Shown here: positions 13,501 to 26,906 of the stretch, one piece after another
Position numbering within the stretch: the first letter of the stretch is position 1
Layout of the letters: every line of letters starts with the position of its first letter
The notes under the pieces: model-generated
What the model was told of the DNA's origin: nothing
The model's input: only the letters and a program-made list of their open reading frames with translations
Databases searched by the model: none
Program-made: the position numbers and the translations under genes
NCBI GenBank assembly: GCA_964017045.1
Contig: OZ024802.1
Location: 6,804,413-6,868,412 of the forward strand
Length of the DNA: 64,000 bases
Reading direction: 5' to 3'
Source: Omphiscola glabra
Taxonomy: Eukaryota; Mollusca; Gastropoda; Lymnaeidae

Positions 13501-16500
13501 GATCAATGAGACAGCTTAACTTCATAACAATGTTAATCATTAGAATAATGAGTTGATAAGACGGCAGGAATTAAACGGTTCAAACTCGATGTGACCACAA
13601 CGTAATACGCTCAAGGTGGGAAGCCATTGTGCGCACGAGTGGAAGGCAATTGGAGCGTGAGCTTTGGGTTTAATGGTAGACAACTCAGATCTATTGGGGA
13701 AGGGGGGTCCGACAACTCAATTTGGGAGTGGGGGTAGACAACTCATATCAATTTGGGGGTGGGGATAGACAACTCATATCAATTTGGGGGGGATAGACAA
13801 CTCATATCAATGGGGGGTGGGGGGTAGACAACTCATATCAATGGGGGGGGGGGTAGACAACTCATATCAACTGGGGGGAGGTGTGGGGGGGGGGGTAGAC
13901 AACTTATTTCAATAATAATAATAAATGGGGTGTTCCAAAGTAGAAACTGTGAAAATTCACTCTACATTGACATTTTAACTTCTAATTTAACATATAAAAA
14001 AGAGTTGCCATTCAGTTCGATACTATACCATAGCATTTCACAATACCCAAGAATAAGTTTGATACCACAGGGCTGACCACTGACCCGTTTAAATTAATTG
14101 ACAAATATAATAATTCGCATAATTTGAGTGCATTTTACAAACAGAAATATGGAGATTTATTTTATTCTTCATCAATACCTACAATAGTTAAGGCCACATT
14201 GGTCAAATGAAAAGGGAAAAAAAATCATACAAAAAAACAACTCATTTAATGAACCTTGATTCTTACAACAACGGACGGGCTTAGTAAGGCGCATCATAGT
14301 GTTATCAATACGGGCCTGGCGGTCATTATAGTAGGCTACTGTTAACACTGGGCAGAAATGACATGACGGAGATTGTTATTTGCTGAACACGGGACCACGC
14401 AATTACCACGCAAACATAAGCGATGTAGACAGGCATTGCACACACACAAAACGATGATATCAAACGCGAGACCGATGACGTAATACCGCTGTAATCTTTT
14501 TCTCCACCACGTCATTTGATGCTTTAAAAATATGTTTACTCAATGACGTGATTGCGTGACTGCTGAGAACGGGCCGAGCAGACGCCCCGGGGGGGGGGGA
14601 CGACGGGTGGGGGGGGGGGGGGCTAGAAGCCCTGGGAGAATAATTGAACCATGATATTGGTCCAGCACAAAAAATATTCTTTTTTTTTTGTTAGTAGTAA
14701 AGACAATTAGCGAATAAGGTGTGTTCTTCAAGTGACATATTCTATATATTGTGTGTTCAAAAGCATTGCTTTCAATTCACTGAAAATAAAGTATAAAGTT
14801 TTCCATTTTAAATAAATAATAAATCAGTGGTTGAATGATCTGACTCCCTGACTGCAGCAGAGAAAAAAAAAGCTGAGAATTTTAAATAGTAACTTATAGC
14901 ACTATTTTGTATTTTGTCAGTAGTCATTACTGGACAGAAGTTTTGAAGTATACACATTTTCCCAAATTTGATTTTCGTGGGCATCATTTTGTGAATTTAC
15001 AAACATTTTACGATTGGGTGTAATTGGCGACGTAATTCTTAAGTCAGTCGTAATTAGGCAGATGTTAGTATCAGATGACATAATGGGCGGGGCATTCAGA
15101 GGATCAAAATGTTGACATATAAGAAGACGACCCACAAACATAGGGGGAGCGGCTGTAATAAAGTACAAATGAATACGACAGCAAAGGTGTACTGCTTAAA
15201 GGGCGGGACGTGTACATCTGAGAGGACGGAAGATGTTTAGATTTGACAGAACGGGAGATGAGTACATGTGAGAGGACGGGAGGTATGTACACGTGAGAGG
15301 ACGGGAGGTGTGTACATGTGAGAGGACGGGAGGTGTGTACATGTGAGAGGACGGGGGTGTGCACATGTGAGAGGACGGGAGGTATGTACACGTGAGAGGA
15401 CGGGAGGTGTGTACATGTGAGAGGACGGGAGGTATGTACACGTGAGAGGACGGGAGGTGTGTACATGTGAGAGGACGGGAGGTGTGTACATGTGAGAGGA
15501 CGGGAGGTATGTACACGTGAGAGGACGGGAGGTGAGTACATGTGAGAGGACGTGAGGTGTGTACATGTGAGAGGACGGGAGGTATGTACACGTGAGAGGA
15601 CGGGAGGTGAGTACATGTGAGAGGACGGGAGGTGAGTACATGTGAGAGGACGGGAGGTGTGTACATGTGAGAGGACGGGAGGTGTATACATGTGAGAGGA
15701 CGGGAGGTGTGTACATGTGAGAGGACGGGAGGTGTGTACATATGAGAGGACGGGAGGTGTGTAGATTTCACAGAGCTGGAGATGCGTACGTATGAGCGGA
15801 CGGGAGGTGTGTAAATTTGACAGAATGGGGGTGTGTACATGTGAGAGGGCGGGATGTGTGTACACGTGAGAGGACGGGAGGTGAGTACATGTGAGAGGAC
15901 GGGAGGTGAGTACATGTGAGAGGACGGGAGGTGTGTACATGTGAGAGGACGGGAGGTGTATACATGTGAGAGGACGGGAGGTGTGTACATGTGAGAGGAC
16001 GGGAGGTGTGTACATATGAGAGGACGGGAGGTGTGTAGATTTCACAGAGCGGGAGATGCGTACGTATGAGCGGACGGGAGGTGTGTAAATTTGACAGAAT
16101 GGGGGTGTGTACATGTGAGAGGGCGGGATGTGTGTACAACTGAGAGGACGGAGGTGTGTAAATTTGACAGAACGGGAGATGTGTACTTGTGAGAGGACCT
16201 GGGTGGCACGAAGCATCGACATGAACACTATTATTCAGACAAGTAAAATTTATATCATATGTGTTATGTAGGTCAACATAATCACCTACCTCTACAGTCT
16301 TTATATGAGTACTATTCCACCAGTCCTGCTCAATGGCTATGCATAGTGACCAATATATTTGACACACATCTTGTAGCAATGGCTAATTTCTTAGCACCAT
16401 TTAACTATCAAAACAGCACAACATACAGTATTATAACAATAAACCCTTACATTTACAAAACAGCGCAAATAACGGTCTTCCTTCTTCCTCAAACAACCGA

Positions 16501-19500
16501 CCACGTAATCCAAGCCGCGCAACTTAAGATCCACATGGATGTTAAGACCGTTGGCCATCGAGTATGGACCGCCAAGTTGCTGGTCATCAACAGCCTTCGT
16601 CATGAGTGATCATGGACGTCAGGGTGCACACAAGCTGTTGCAGGTTATATGGTCTCCTTCAGATGAAACTAACCCACAATGTCTCAGTCACCATCACACA
16701 AGCTGTTGCAGGTTATATGGTCTCCTTAAGATGAAACTAACCCACACTTTCTCAGTCACTACCACACAAGCGGCAACACTGGCTTTAACCTAAGAGTCTG
16801 GTTGACCATGTGCACGATTGAAATATAACATGAGAAGTGATAATTTTTTTAAAGTTAGCCCAGGAAGGTGCATCAGTAATACAAACGTGGAGAAATGACT
16901 GTGGGCGGGGCTGTCACACATGAAATCATCCCAATGAGCCCGAGGAATGGGCCAACTGTTGAGTAGTTCTCGTCATACTCTACATAGACGATGTATGTTT
17001 TCAATGTGTTCATGTACTGGCTGGACCCCACGGCTCCACCACACAACTATTTTTTAATTACATTTTAAAACCATGGACGGTAGCTAAGAGGATTCACACG
17101 TCACACACAACGCATGTCTCATTTTAAGTCATGGTCCTAAGGGCCCTTATAGGTCTGTCCTAAGGGTCCTTATATATATGTCTGTCCGAAAACTCAGAAA
17201 TGCGGTGGCGTTTCAGACGACTCTTCAATATAATTAAATAATAATTTCAAATGTTGAGGCATTGACGTCTATTTTATAACGGCATATCCTATTACCAACA
17301 CGCTAGTTGTAACAAACTTAAGATGACCACCATCCAACTACTTTCTGCTATCTTTAAACTATAGATGTCACGTGTCTGTATCACAGCAATATCGCACTGC
17401 TCACTTGTCAAGAATAACGCAGCAGCACCGGTCACAACATGCCATAGTTTCATCTCTAGAGTTGGCACAAGGACGCACATTCGGACACTGACAATAAGTT
17501 GAGATCGAGTCAGAACGCGACACTGCCTGAACAACCTCACGGTAACAAAGCGACCTCGGCCATAAGCTCACACAGTGGAGACAGTTCGTCAACGTGGATG
17601 GCAGGTGATTGCTGGCTTGTAGCAACATCTAGATTGGTGCCAACATCTCGGGGTCTTTAGGTGATCCCAGAAATTGATCGGTGCCGCGGTGAGAGAGGTG
17701 GAGACAACCGGTGAGCGACCAACGACTTCAATGTACCACTGACGAGTTCATGTACAGCACACGCATATTTATTTATTATATATACCGAGAGTAATGTGGC
17801 GTTAACGAATTGATTGCAAGGGTCTGTGTTGTTACTTGGGGGGGGGGGAGGAGGAGGAGGGGGGGGTGTCTTTCTTGAAGTCACAACTAACTGTATATAG
17901 AATTATTGTTGCAGTCTTGGACAGTGCCTTTTCTAAAAGGTAACAACACAGATATCAAATCAGTTCTAACACAACTGGTAGACTCTGTTATCAGTAATCT
18001 GACCAATTGTTCTCCAGAACATTGACCGATTCTCAGAACACTGACCGACTGTGCTCTCAGAACTACAAAGACTACTTTAAAAAAACGATTATTTGGTCCA
18101 GTGTATTGTTGAATACAAAGTGATTATTAATTAATTTTAACAAGGGTGCAGTTCAGCTAACACGCCCGCATGCACCCTCACTGCATCCAAACATGGTGGA
18201 ACTACCATCATTGCCATGCCCCCTCACTGCATCCAAACATGGTGGAACTACCATCATTGCCATGCCCCCTCACTGCATCCAAACATGGTGGAACTACCAT
18301 CATTGCCATGCCCCCTCACTGCATCCAAACATGGTGGAACTACCATCATTGCCATGCCCCCTCACTGCATCTAAACATGGTGGAACTACCATCATTGCCA
18401 TGCCCCCTCACTGCATCCAAACATTAAATAGGCGAAACGGGAAGAAGATTATCAGATAGGTGCAATGAACATCTGCGTGATATCGACTATGGCAAACTTT
18501 CCCCGGTCTCATACTCAAACCATTTCAAAGAAGATAAACACAAAGGCACATTAGATGTTTCCATCACGGCACTGATTTCCTGCACTAACGCACCAGCGAC
18601 AGTTGGAAAGGAAAATAAATTAATTCAGATTTTCGGCACATTATCAGCACATGGAATCAATCAAATACTCTCCTATTAGGGATCCTTAATTTCTCTGTAT
18701 TTGTTTCTATTTTTTCTTATATTTTACATATTCCCAAAATATTTGTGTCAGCTAAAATCTTATTCCGTAATGATACATACATTCTTTTACTTCCTGCAAT
18801 CTTTGGATAAACACATATTTTTGTTAAGGAAAACCCAACTTCCGGTAATAACAAAACATTCACGGCGAACTCCAAACATTTGGGTTTTGAACTGTTTGCT
18901 ATTTCTTGTTCTTTCTTCATTTGTCCCGTCTGCTGAAGAAGGCTCTTAGCCAAAACGTTATCTTTTTATTGTCCTTTCTTTAGATTTCAATCTTCCACAA
19001 ACGTTGTTTCACTATTTCTTTCACTTATCATTACTATGTCACGATCTTATGGTAGCAGATAATTACGACATCCTATCACTTATCATGACCATGTCAACAT
19101 CTTACGGTAGAAGGTAACTGCGACATCCTAGCACTTATCATGACCATGTCACCATCTTACGGTAGAAGGTAACTGCGTCATCCTAGCACTTATCACTCTC
19201 ATTGCATATACCAGCGGCTGCCTCCCCAGATACTTTTTGAGGATAAGATGTTGTTATTGCTAAAAGGCGCCCCTTTGTAAAAAGGCGCCCCTTTGTAAAA
19301 ACCTACTATTGAACTGACTTGTAAAAACCTACGATTGAACTGACTGGAATAGGGTTTGTTTGTTTGTGGTAATCATATGCGTTTGTTGTGAGGCTTGACT
19401 AGCCATGCACGCAGCACCAGTAGCGTTTTGTCAGCGAGTCGATCTGGGGATTTAGAAAGGGAGAGCAAGGTTATACTTAGCAGCTGTTCAGTCTTTTAAA

Positions 19501-22500
19501 GATGCAGTCAGTGTCGCACAGTAGAGATATATTTGTATTAATAAATTTATTCGGAACAAAGAAAAAAGTCATTAAATTAGATTTAGATCTATTAGAAATC
19601 TAAAGGTATTACTATTACCAATGTACATGTCTATACAAAATAAAAGCTTCTACTAATGTTGTATAGTTTTAGCCTATTGACTTGTTTCCTTCAAATTCTT
19701 GCTAAGTTGATTCCTACCTAACAGTGCCACTGTATTCATGTCATAGTTACGTGACCAAGGTGTTATAAGACGCGGTGACAGCGTGCACCAGCAATCATAG
19801 GGTTTGAATGACAGGTCACGAACTCTGACAAAGAACATCGGTAACAAGAGTGAGCCGAGTGGACCTGTGACCTATTCGTCTCTACCAGAGGTGCACGGAC
19901 GCACAGTAATGCGAGTAGTTCATCGACAATACAGCTAAGGTGGATCTTTTATCTAGGAATTCAGATCTCTCTATACAACTAAGACGCCGGTATGACCACA
20001 AACAGAAGTACTCATCTAGTGGGAATAAAACATTATTGGAAGAAAGATGTCTTCCATCTGTCAATAATTTAAATCGTAACAGCTAATAAACAGCGTTAAA
20101 GAGACGATTAAAAATAACGCGATGTGATCTTGGCATCTCGGGTCCCGACCGTACTTTCCAGACATTCTCAATTCTCAATGCTTTCTAATGTCTAGAGTCC
20201 AAGTGACCCGTACATTAAAACACCCCATACCGCGCTGGACTCACGGGCAATAGTCAGCTCTATTAGACGCTTCTCGTGCACATAATGGTGGCGAGGAGCT
20301 GACAATGGCACTGCAATGGGCTGGCCACTCATACCCCGCTGGTCTCACGGGCAACAGTCAGCTCTATTAGACGCTTCTCGTGCACATAATGGTGACGACG
20401 AGCTGACAATGGCACTGCAATGGGCTGGCCACTTACAAGTTACAGAAATAGCCGCACTCAAAGTGGCAGGGTTGCCTGGACTCTGCAGCAGATGAAAAAT
20501 AGGGGGGGGGGGGGGGAGAGGAATAGAAGTGACCGTTTCTAGAAGTGCTGGGTCAGTATGACCTAGTCATTTTTATCCCCCGCACTTGCAGCCACTCGCC
20601 TAAGTCTGATAAGTCGTAATGATGTATAAATAGGATTGGACAGTTGAAAAGTCTGATAAGTTGAAATGATGTATAAATAGTAAATAGGATTGGACAGACG
20701 CAAAGAACGCATCCGAGTGGATAAACGTTACTTACATAATAAGTATTTATTTTCTTCATTTAGATCTACGAGTAGTTAAGACTTAAGGGAAACAAATCAC
20801 CGTCACTGGGGCTTTCTACAGATTACCTCTGTATTAAGTATGGCGACAGATATTTCATTTCTGTGCCGCGTCCATAAATTCTCCACTACTTCCTTAATAC
20901 GTAAACCAATAAATGGGTGACTACTTTAAGAGGACCTTTGAGTAGAATTTAGTATTCGGTATCGTAAAAAAAGGTTGTCTCCCCCACTTACTGCACACAA
21001 ATGTCAGTGCTTTGGGAGTCAGACGTGTTCAGAAAAGTTACTTAGGTGAGTCATATCTTCCTCATTAGAATCAAAACTCAGCGAGCCATCTAAGGATGTT
21101 CAATTAATCGGATCACATCAGTTTTGAACCGATTTTTTAAAAAATTGTTATAATTATTATTATTATTACAAAATTATAATCCTGTTCAAATATTTCGTTC
21201 GCAAATCACAGAGTAGACTTTTTTTTAAAATACAAAAAGCTCCACAAAACTGTTCTATATAGATATTTAAGTGGCTTGTGTCACAATCACCTTGAGGTTT
21301 AGTGCTGTTTGCAAATGGATGTGTTAAGTTCTTTGAATCTATAGCTCTTGTTCCAGAGCAAGGTTGCCAACGGTCTGTAAATGTACAGTCCGAAAATGTG
21401 TTACAAGATGACTTGTTTAGGAGAAATTGTTCTTAAGACTTTTAAAGCGGAATGAAACAGGCATTCTCTGCATTTGTGATGTTTTCTTGCGTGCTTTCAA
21501 GTTGTATGACCATCAGCAGGATACATGTAAAACGCTTCAGAATGCCATACCACAAACTAACACCACATAAATATACATAGAAAAATGCGTCTTGTGACAC
21601 ATATTTAAACGCGAGATGGAGATATAGTCATTCGCCAAGGATAATTTCATTGTTTGAACTCCATAGTTTCAGTAAGTGTATATTAAAAATGTATCCATAC
21701 AAAAACATTGAAGCTTTAAAAATTGTGTCTTTAAATTTTATTGTTATTGAGTCGGTAACTGTATTCCAGATGGTCTAGCTCGAAGATAAATGGTAGAAAT
21801 ATAGACACATACATGAGTGTCCTATTTTGACTACAAATATCATGACGTCTGACACAGCCATAAACTCTAGTAAATATGTCATGGAGGTAAATGTGACAAA
21901 ATTAACAATGTACGTGGTCATATCTTCTAACCCAGTGGTTATCAACCTTCCTAATACCGTGATCCTTTAATACAGTTCCTTATGTTGTGGCGACCCCCCC
22001 CCCACACACCCACAAAATTATTTCCGTTTCCACTTCATAACTGTAGAGTGTATATGTTTTCCGATGGTCTGACCGTCTTAGGCGACCCCTGTGAAAGGGT
22101 TGTTCGACCCCCCAAATGGGTCACGACCCACAGGCTGAGAACCGCTGTTCTAACCGAAGGCACATAGCTTTTAAGGTAAATAAAGGTCCCCTATGAAAAT
22201 GAGGAGTTGCAGACAGAGACATCAGCCTCTCATATGGCGAGTATCTCATTCATTTTTCTATAAATTATAAAGGCCAATCAACAAGATACAAACATCCTAA
22301 GAGATATCACAGTGGGGCATTTGTCTGACTCGGCACACGTGGGGTGCATATCTACCAAATTCCCCAAAATGTTCATAAAAAAAAATACTTTCTTTTTGTT
22401 TTAGTTGTCTTTCTTTTTATTCAAATCCCCCTCCCCTTTTATGTAGGCGTTCAATCTGACATAAAGCTTGGTGTCATGTTTGCATGACGCTACAAGCCGG

Positions 22501-25500
22501 AGCTGGAGTGTTTTTACCAGATAATGAATATAAAAGGGAAAAACTATCCCAGAGTTGCCTTTATTTCCGCGGTGTTTGAGTCCTACAATTCTTACTGCTT
22601 TTAAAGAATTGTGTTATCGCACGACGAGCTAAGTTAGACCATTTGTCCAATGTTATATTCATACCGCGACATTCCTCGCCATTCTCCCAACACTAACATT
22701 TTTACTTCTGGCCATTCTCCCAACATTAACCTTTTTACTTCTGGCCATTCTCCCAGCACTAACCTTTTTACTTCTGGCCATTCTCCCAACATTAACCTTT
22801 TTACTTCTGGCCATTCTCCCAGCACTAACCTTTTTACTTCTGGCCATTCTCCCAACACTAACCTTTTTACTTCTGGCCATTCTCCCAACATTAACCTTTT
22901 TACTTCTGGCCATTCTCCCAGCACTAACCTTTTTACTTCTGGCCATTCTCCCAACACTAACCTTTTTACTTCTGGCCATTCTCCCAACACTAACCTTTTT
23001 ACTTCTGGCCATTCTCCCAACACTAACCTTTTTACTTCTGGCCATACTCCCAACACTAACCTTTTTACTTCTGGCCATACTCCCAACACTAACCTTTTTA
23101 GTTCTGGCCATACTCCCAACACTAAACTTTTTACTTCTGGCCATACTCCCAACACTAACCTTTTTACTTCTGGCCATACTCCCAACACTAACCTTTCATT
23201 TCTCGCCATTCTCCCAACACTAACCTTTTCATTACACCGGTACATGTGAAATATGACAGAGTGGTTCTCAAACACCGGTACATGTGAAACATCGCGACAC
23301 CACCGAGTAAATTACAATGTATTCCCCACCCTAAACAGCGTTAAATCATCTCCGACTGTAGACAAATGTAAGGCAAAACAGTTTGTCTTCAAAGTATATG
23401 TTACCTTTCAGTTTATCCCGTACCCACCCCACACACCCACAGTATTAACAAGTTAACGTCTCCATATCTTTGTGTTAAAATGTCAAGTAAGGATATTTCT
23501 TGTACAGCTTCTCAGCCCCGAGTTTCCTATTATCTAATAACTCATTTCATAAAAAGTTTGTAAACACTTTCCCTATAAACCTTATCCTTATCACAGTGGC
23601 TCAGATGGAGCGCCTCTCACTCCCTCCCCCTCTCTAACATTCCAATAAATGCTCGGAGTTGTCTTTGACCAAGCTCAATCTCTTAATGATAGTCCGTCCG
23701 AATAAATGAAAGAAATACATTACCAGGTAGTCAGTTTATGGAACGGGCTGGTGATTGGGGGGGTTATTCGGGGAGGGGGGGCATGGCCCCCCACGTTTGA
23801 AACTGTAGAGTTCATTTTTCTTTTTAAATATAAACCGTATGACGGGTGCTACCATAGACATTTTTTGTTTGTTTGATTAACCGTGACTGAAATGTTTCTA
23901 TCTTTACAACAAAGAAACGAGCACTGTCTGTAACGTATCACATAGAAACGGTACGTGCGTATATCTACAGGCGGACCAGCAGGGCGAGCACGGTAACTGT
24001 CGAGCAGCCCTTTTGGTGGGTGGGCATGGTGTACCGGGAGGGTGGGATCCATGCATTACACACTGACCTTTCTACTCCTCTCATGAGTATCAATCAGCTC
24101 AGGTTTGGATCGAACGCGGCTTTGGTAGCGTCAGGTGACCATGGACCGAACTTCGATTACAAATAACAGCGATTGGTCGGTCAATAGTATACAGGGGTTT
24201 GCTGGCGGATGCCAAATATGGTGTCGGGCGAGGAAGTGGCCCCCCGGGTGGGGGGGGGGGAGGGGGTTACATTATAATGCACGGTTAATCCACACCCATT
24301 CACAGATAATATGGACTTTCGGACCTGACAAACTGGGTCACGGTGACATAATTTAAGTAACCATGATGTCAAAAACATTGAATTCTCATTGGAATATTGT
24401 CTGGGATTGGTTTTCCATAGGAATAGCGACTAAGACGAAAGTTAAAAATGTCACGAGAAACACAAATGTCATGAGAAACACAAATGTCATGAGAAAGACA
24501 AATGTCACGAAAAACACAAATGTCATGAGAAACGCAAATGTCATGAGAAACGCAAATGTCATGAGAAACACAGATGTCATGAAAAACACAAAAGTCACGA
24601 GAAACATAAATGTCATGAAAAACACAAATATCATGAGAAATATTCACATATATGAGTAACACATATGTAATGAGAAAACCTCACATCCTTACAAGGAGAG
24701 TCTCACCCCCCTTTTTTGTCCACACCCAAATCTGACCACACGTAATTCCTTACCAACTAGACACGGACATTGTCTAGCAAAAATAGATGTCTCAGAGGTA
24801 AGTGTTGTGTTACAGTGCAAACAACCAGTGATTCGTTACCAACTAGACACGGACATTGTCTAGCAAAAATAGATGTCTCGAGGTAAGTATTGTGTTACAG
24901 TGCAAACAACCAGAAGCTGCAACTTTCCGTTCACTTATTACAGAATTACATTTTTTGTTATCATCTTGTCTGTGGGAGTCAAATCTTTTCATTCAGTTTT
25001 GGCCCAAATCTCCCGAAAGAATTTTATTACACTACACTCTTGCAAACGTGTGTTTTTGGTGAGATCACCATATCTTGTGAGGTTTGGACCGGCGTGTGAC
25101 TTCAGTAGTACCCTCAAAACTACTCTACAATACCGTTATAAGGGCCGCACGCCGACTCAACCTACCATAAAGTCCGGTAGATCATTCTGAAGTTCACAAA
25201 AGGTTGACAGTTGTGTCTAACGAAAGGTCGCAGCACGTTCCACCGACAAGCTCATTTCTTAAAACGATTAATACTTGTACGCGTATTTAAAAAAAAAAAA
25301 AAAAAACCCTCATCATTCACATGGTTTATGGTATTGTGTAAGTACACATGAAATCGGTGGACGCCCCTAAGTACATTGCTTTCATGGATCAGGCACAAAC
25401 ATTGAGTTGAACTTGTTAATGAAACTGTATGGCATGCTAACTAAATTAATACTAAATCTGTTTGATATCTTAAGTTATCCAACAATACTCAACCAAATCA

Positions 25501-26871
25501 TGTGCACGTTTCATAGATCGGACGCCATAATGTTTAGTGCCGGGTGTCCAAAGAATGTTGATATAGATGAACTTAAAATAATATTATTATTTATTACTAT
25601 TGTTCGTCCTTGGACTTGAGTGGTAGCCTTGACTTGAGCTGCATTTTGCTTAAAGTGAAGGAGAGTTGCTCAATTCGTCAGCCTCACGCTCTCGTCGTCG
25701 CCTGTTTGATTCAATGTCAGGACTGAGTCAAGCCGACTGGAAATAGACCAGGTTGCTGTAGATGACCAGCAGTGTGTCTTGTGTGTTTTACTGTGCTCGT
25801 TGTTCGTTCCAGGTCGCAGGAGTTGCCGGAATAATTTTCAGTGTGTCGATGTCAAACCGCCGTACGGGACTCCATCTCCGGATTTGATTTCAGAGTTCAC
25901 CGCCTTCTCTTAGACAGGTGCCATCCAAAGTTAACGAGTCCCATCCACCCGGGGCGCTGGTGATGTCTTTGCTATTGCTGGGGATTGAACCCACTAGCTT
26001 GGGATTGAATCGGTTAAGACCATTACGCCACCCAGCACACCGAACTTAAAATACAAACATTTTAACCCATTTTATGAATTCGTGGAACTGAATAATTAAA
26101 AAATAATAATTTAAAGACATATTTATGAATGTTACGGTAAGGTGACTCCTTCGTGTAGAAAGTTGGCCTAGATCAGATTAAACAAAGAGCATGTACTCGG
26201 GGAGCCAAAGGTGAACCAGATGTCTAAACACATGGACTTGGGTACTATCCTGGCAAGCAACAAGGAAAGACAACCAACCACAAAAATAGCAATGGCTGAC
26301 CCTAAAACAATGACAAGGTTGGGGAGAAGAGGGGGTGCAGTCTAGAAATGGCTATCGTGTACCACTTATCAAACGATATAATTGCATGTGTATATATTGT
26401 GGGTTGCGTATGTCAAGTAAGAAGTATAAGTATTAATGATGTTATACGTTTAAATGTATGAAATCTCTTATTTATCAACAATGTTTCATTTCAGCCAGGG
26501 GAGTATTTCAAACAACTAACTAAATCTTTCCCATCACTTATCACTGGACACAGGCGCTGTATAAGTAATCAATCGTCATCACATTACTTGATCACCAATT
26601 ACAAACTAAGAAGTAGATTTATTTTTAATGTTCTTTAACAGACATGAAATGGTGATGACTTTGTCATTAAAGTCAACAGTTAGAATGTCCACAAAAGCCT
26701 ATTCATGACGTATGTTTTATAATCTGGTGTTAAAATATACAAATGTCAACGCTTTGGAGACCAATGGGGCGTGGCACAACATCAAATGGTTGTATGTAAC
26801 ACACGGTGGTGGAGGGAGCCACTAGTCCAAGTCTGCATCCGGTGGCAATCCCGGTCTGTGTGATCTACCAG

Positions 26872-26906
<35 letters not shown>

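Noticed and set aside
15104..16228. 374-codon minus-strand open frame
   Set aside because: It is the 25-bp minisatellite read in a frame without stops; the same peptide cycle appears in all three frames, so there is no evidence of selection for coding.
16259..16609. 116-codon plus frame
   Set aside because: No recognised family, no splice context, and an opposing open frame over the same stretch; probably chance.
18920..19010. Penelope-like motif CTGAAGAAGGCTCTTAGCC followed by AAAACGTT
   Set aside because: Suggestive of retroelement-associated sequence, but no coding remnant or second feature supports an assignment.
22634..23275. 213- and 199-codon opposing open frames
   Set aside because: Both come from the 33-bp array; no start context, splice signals or homology.
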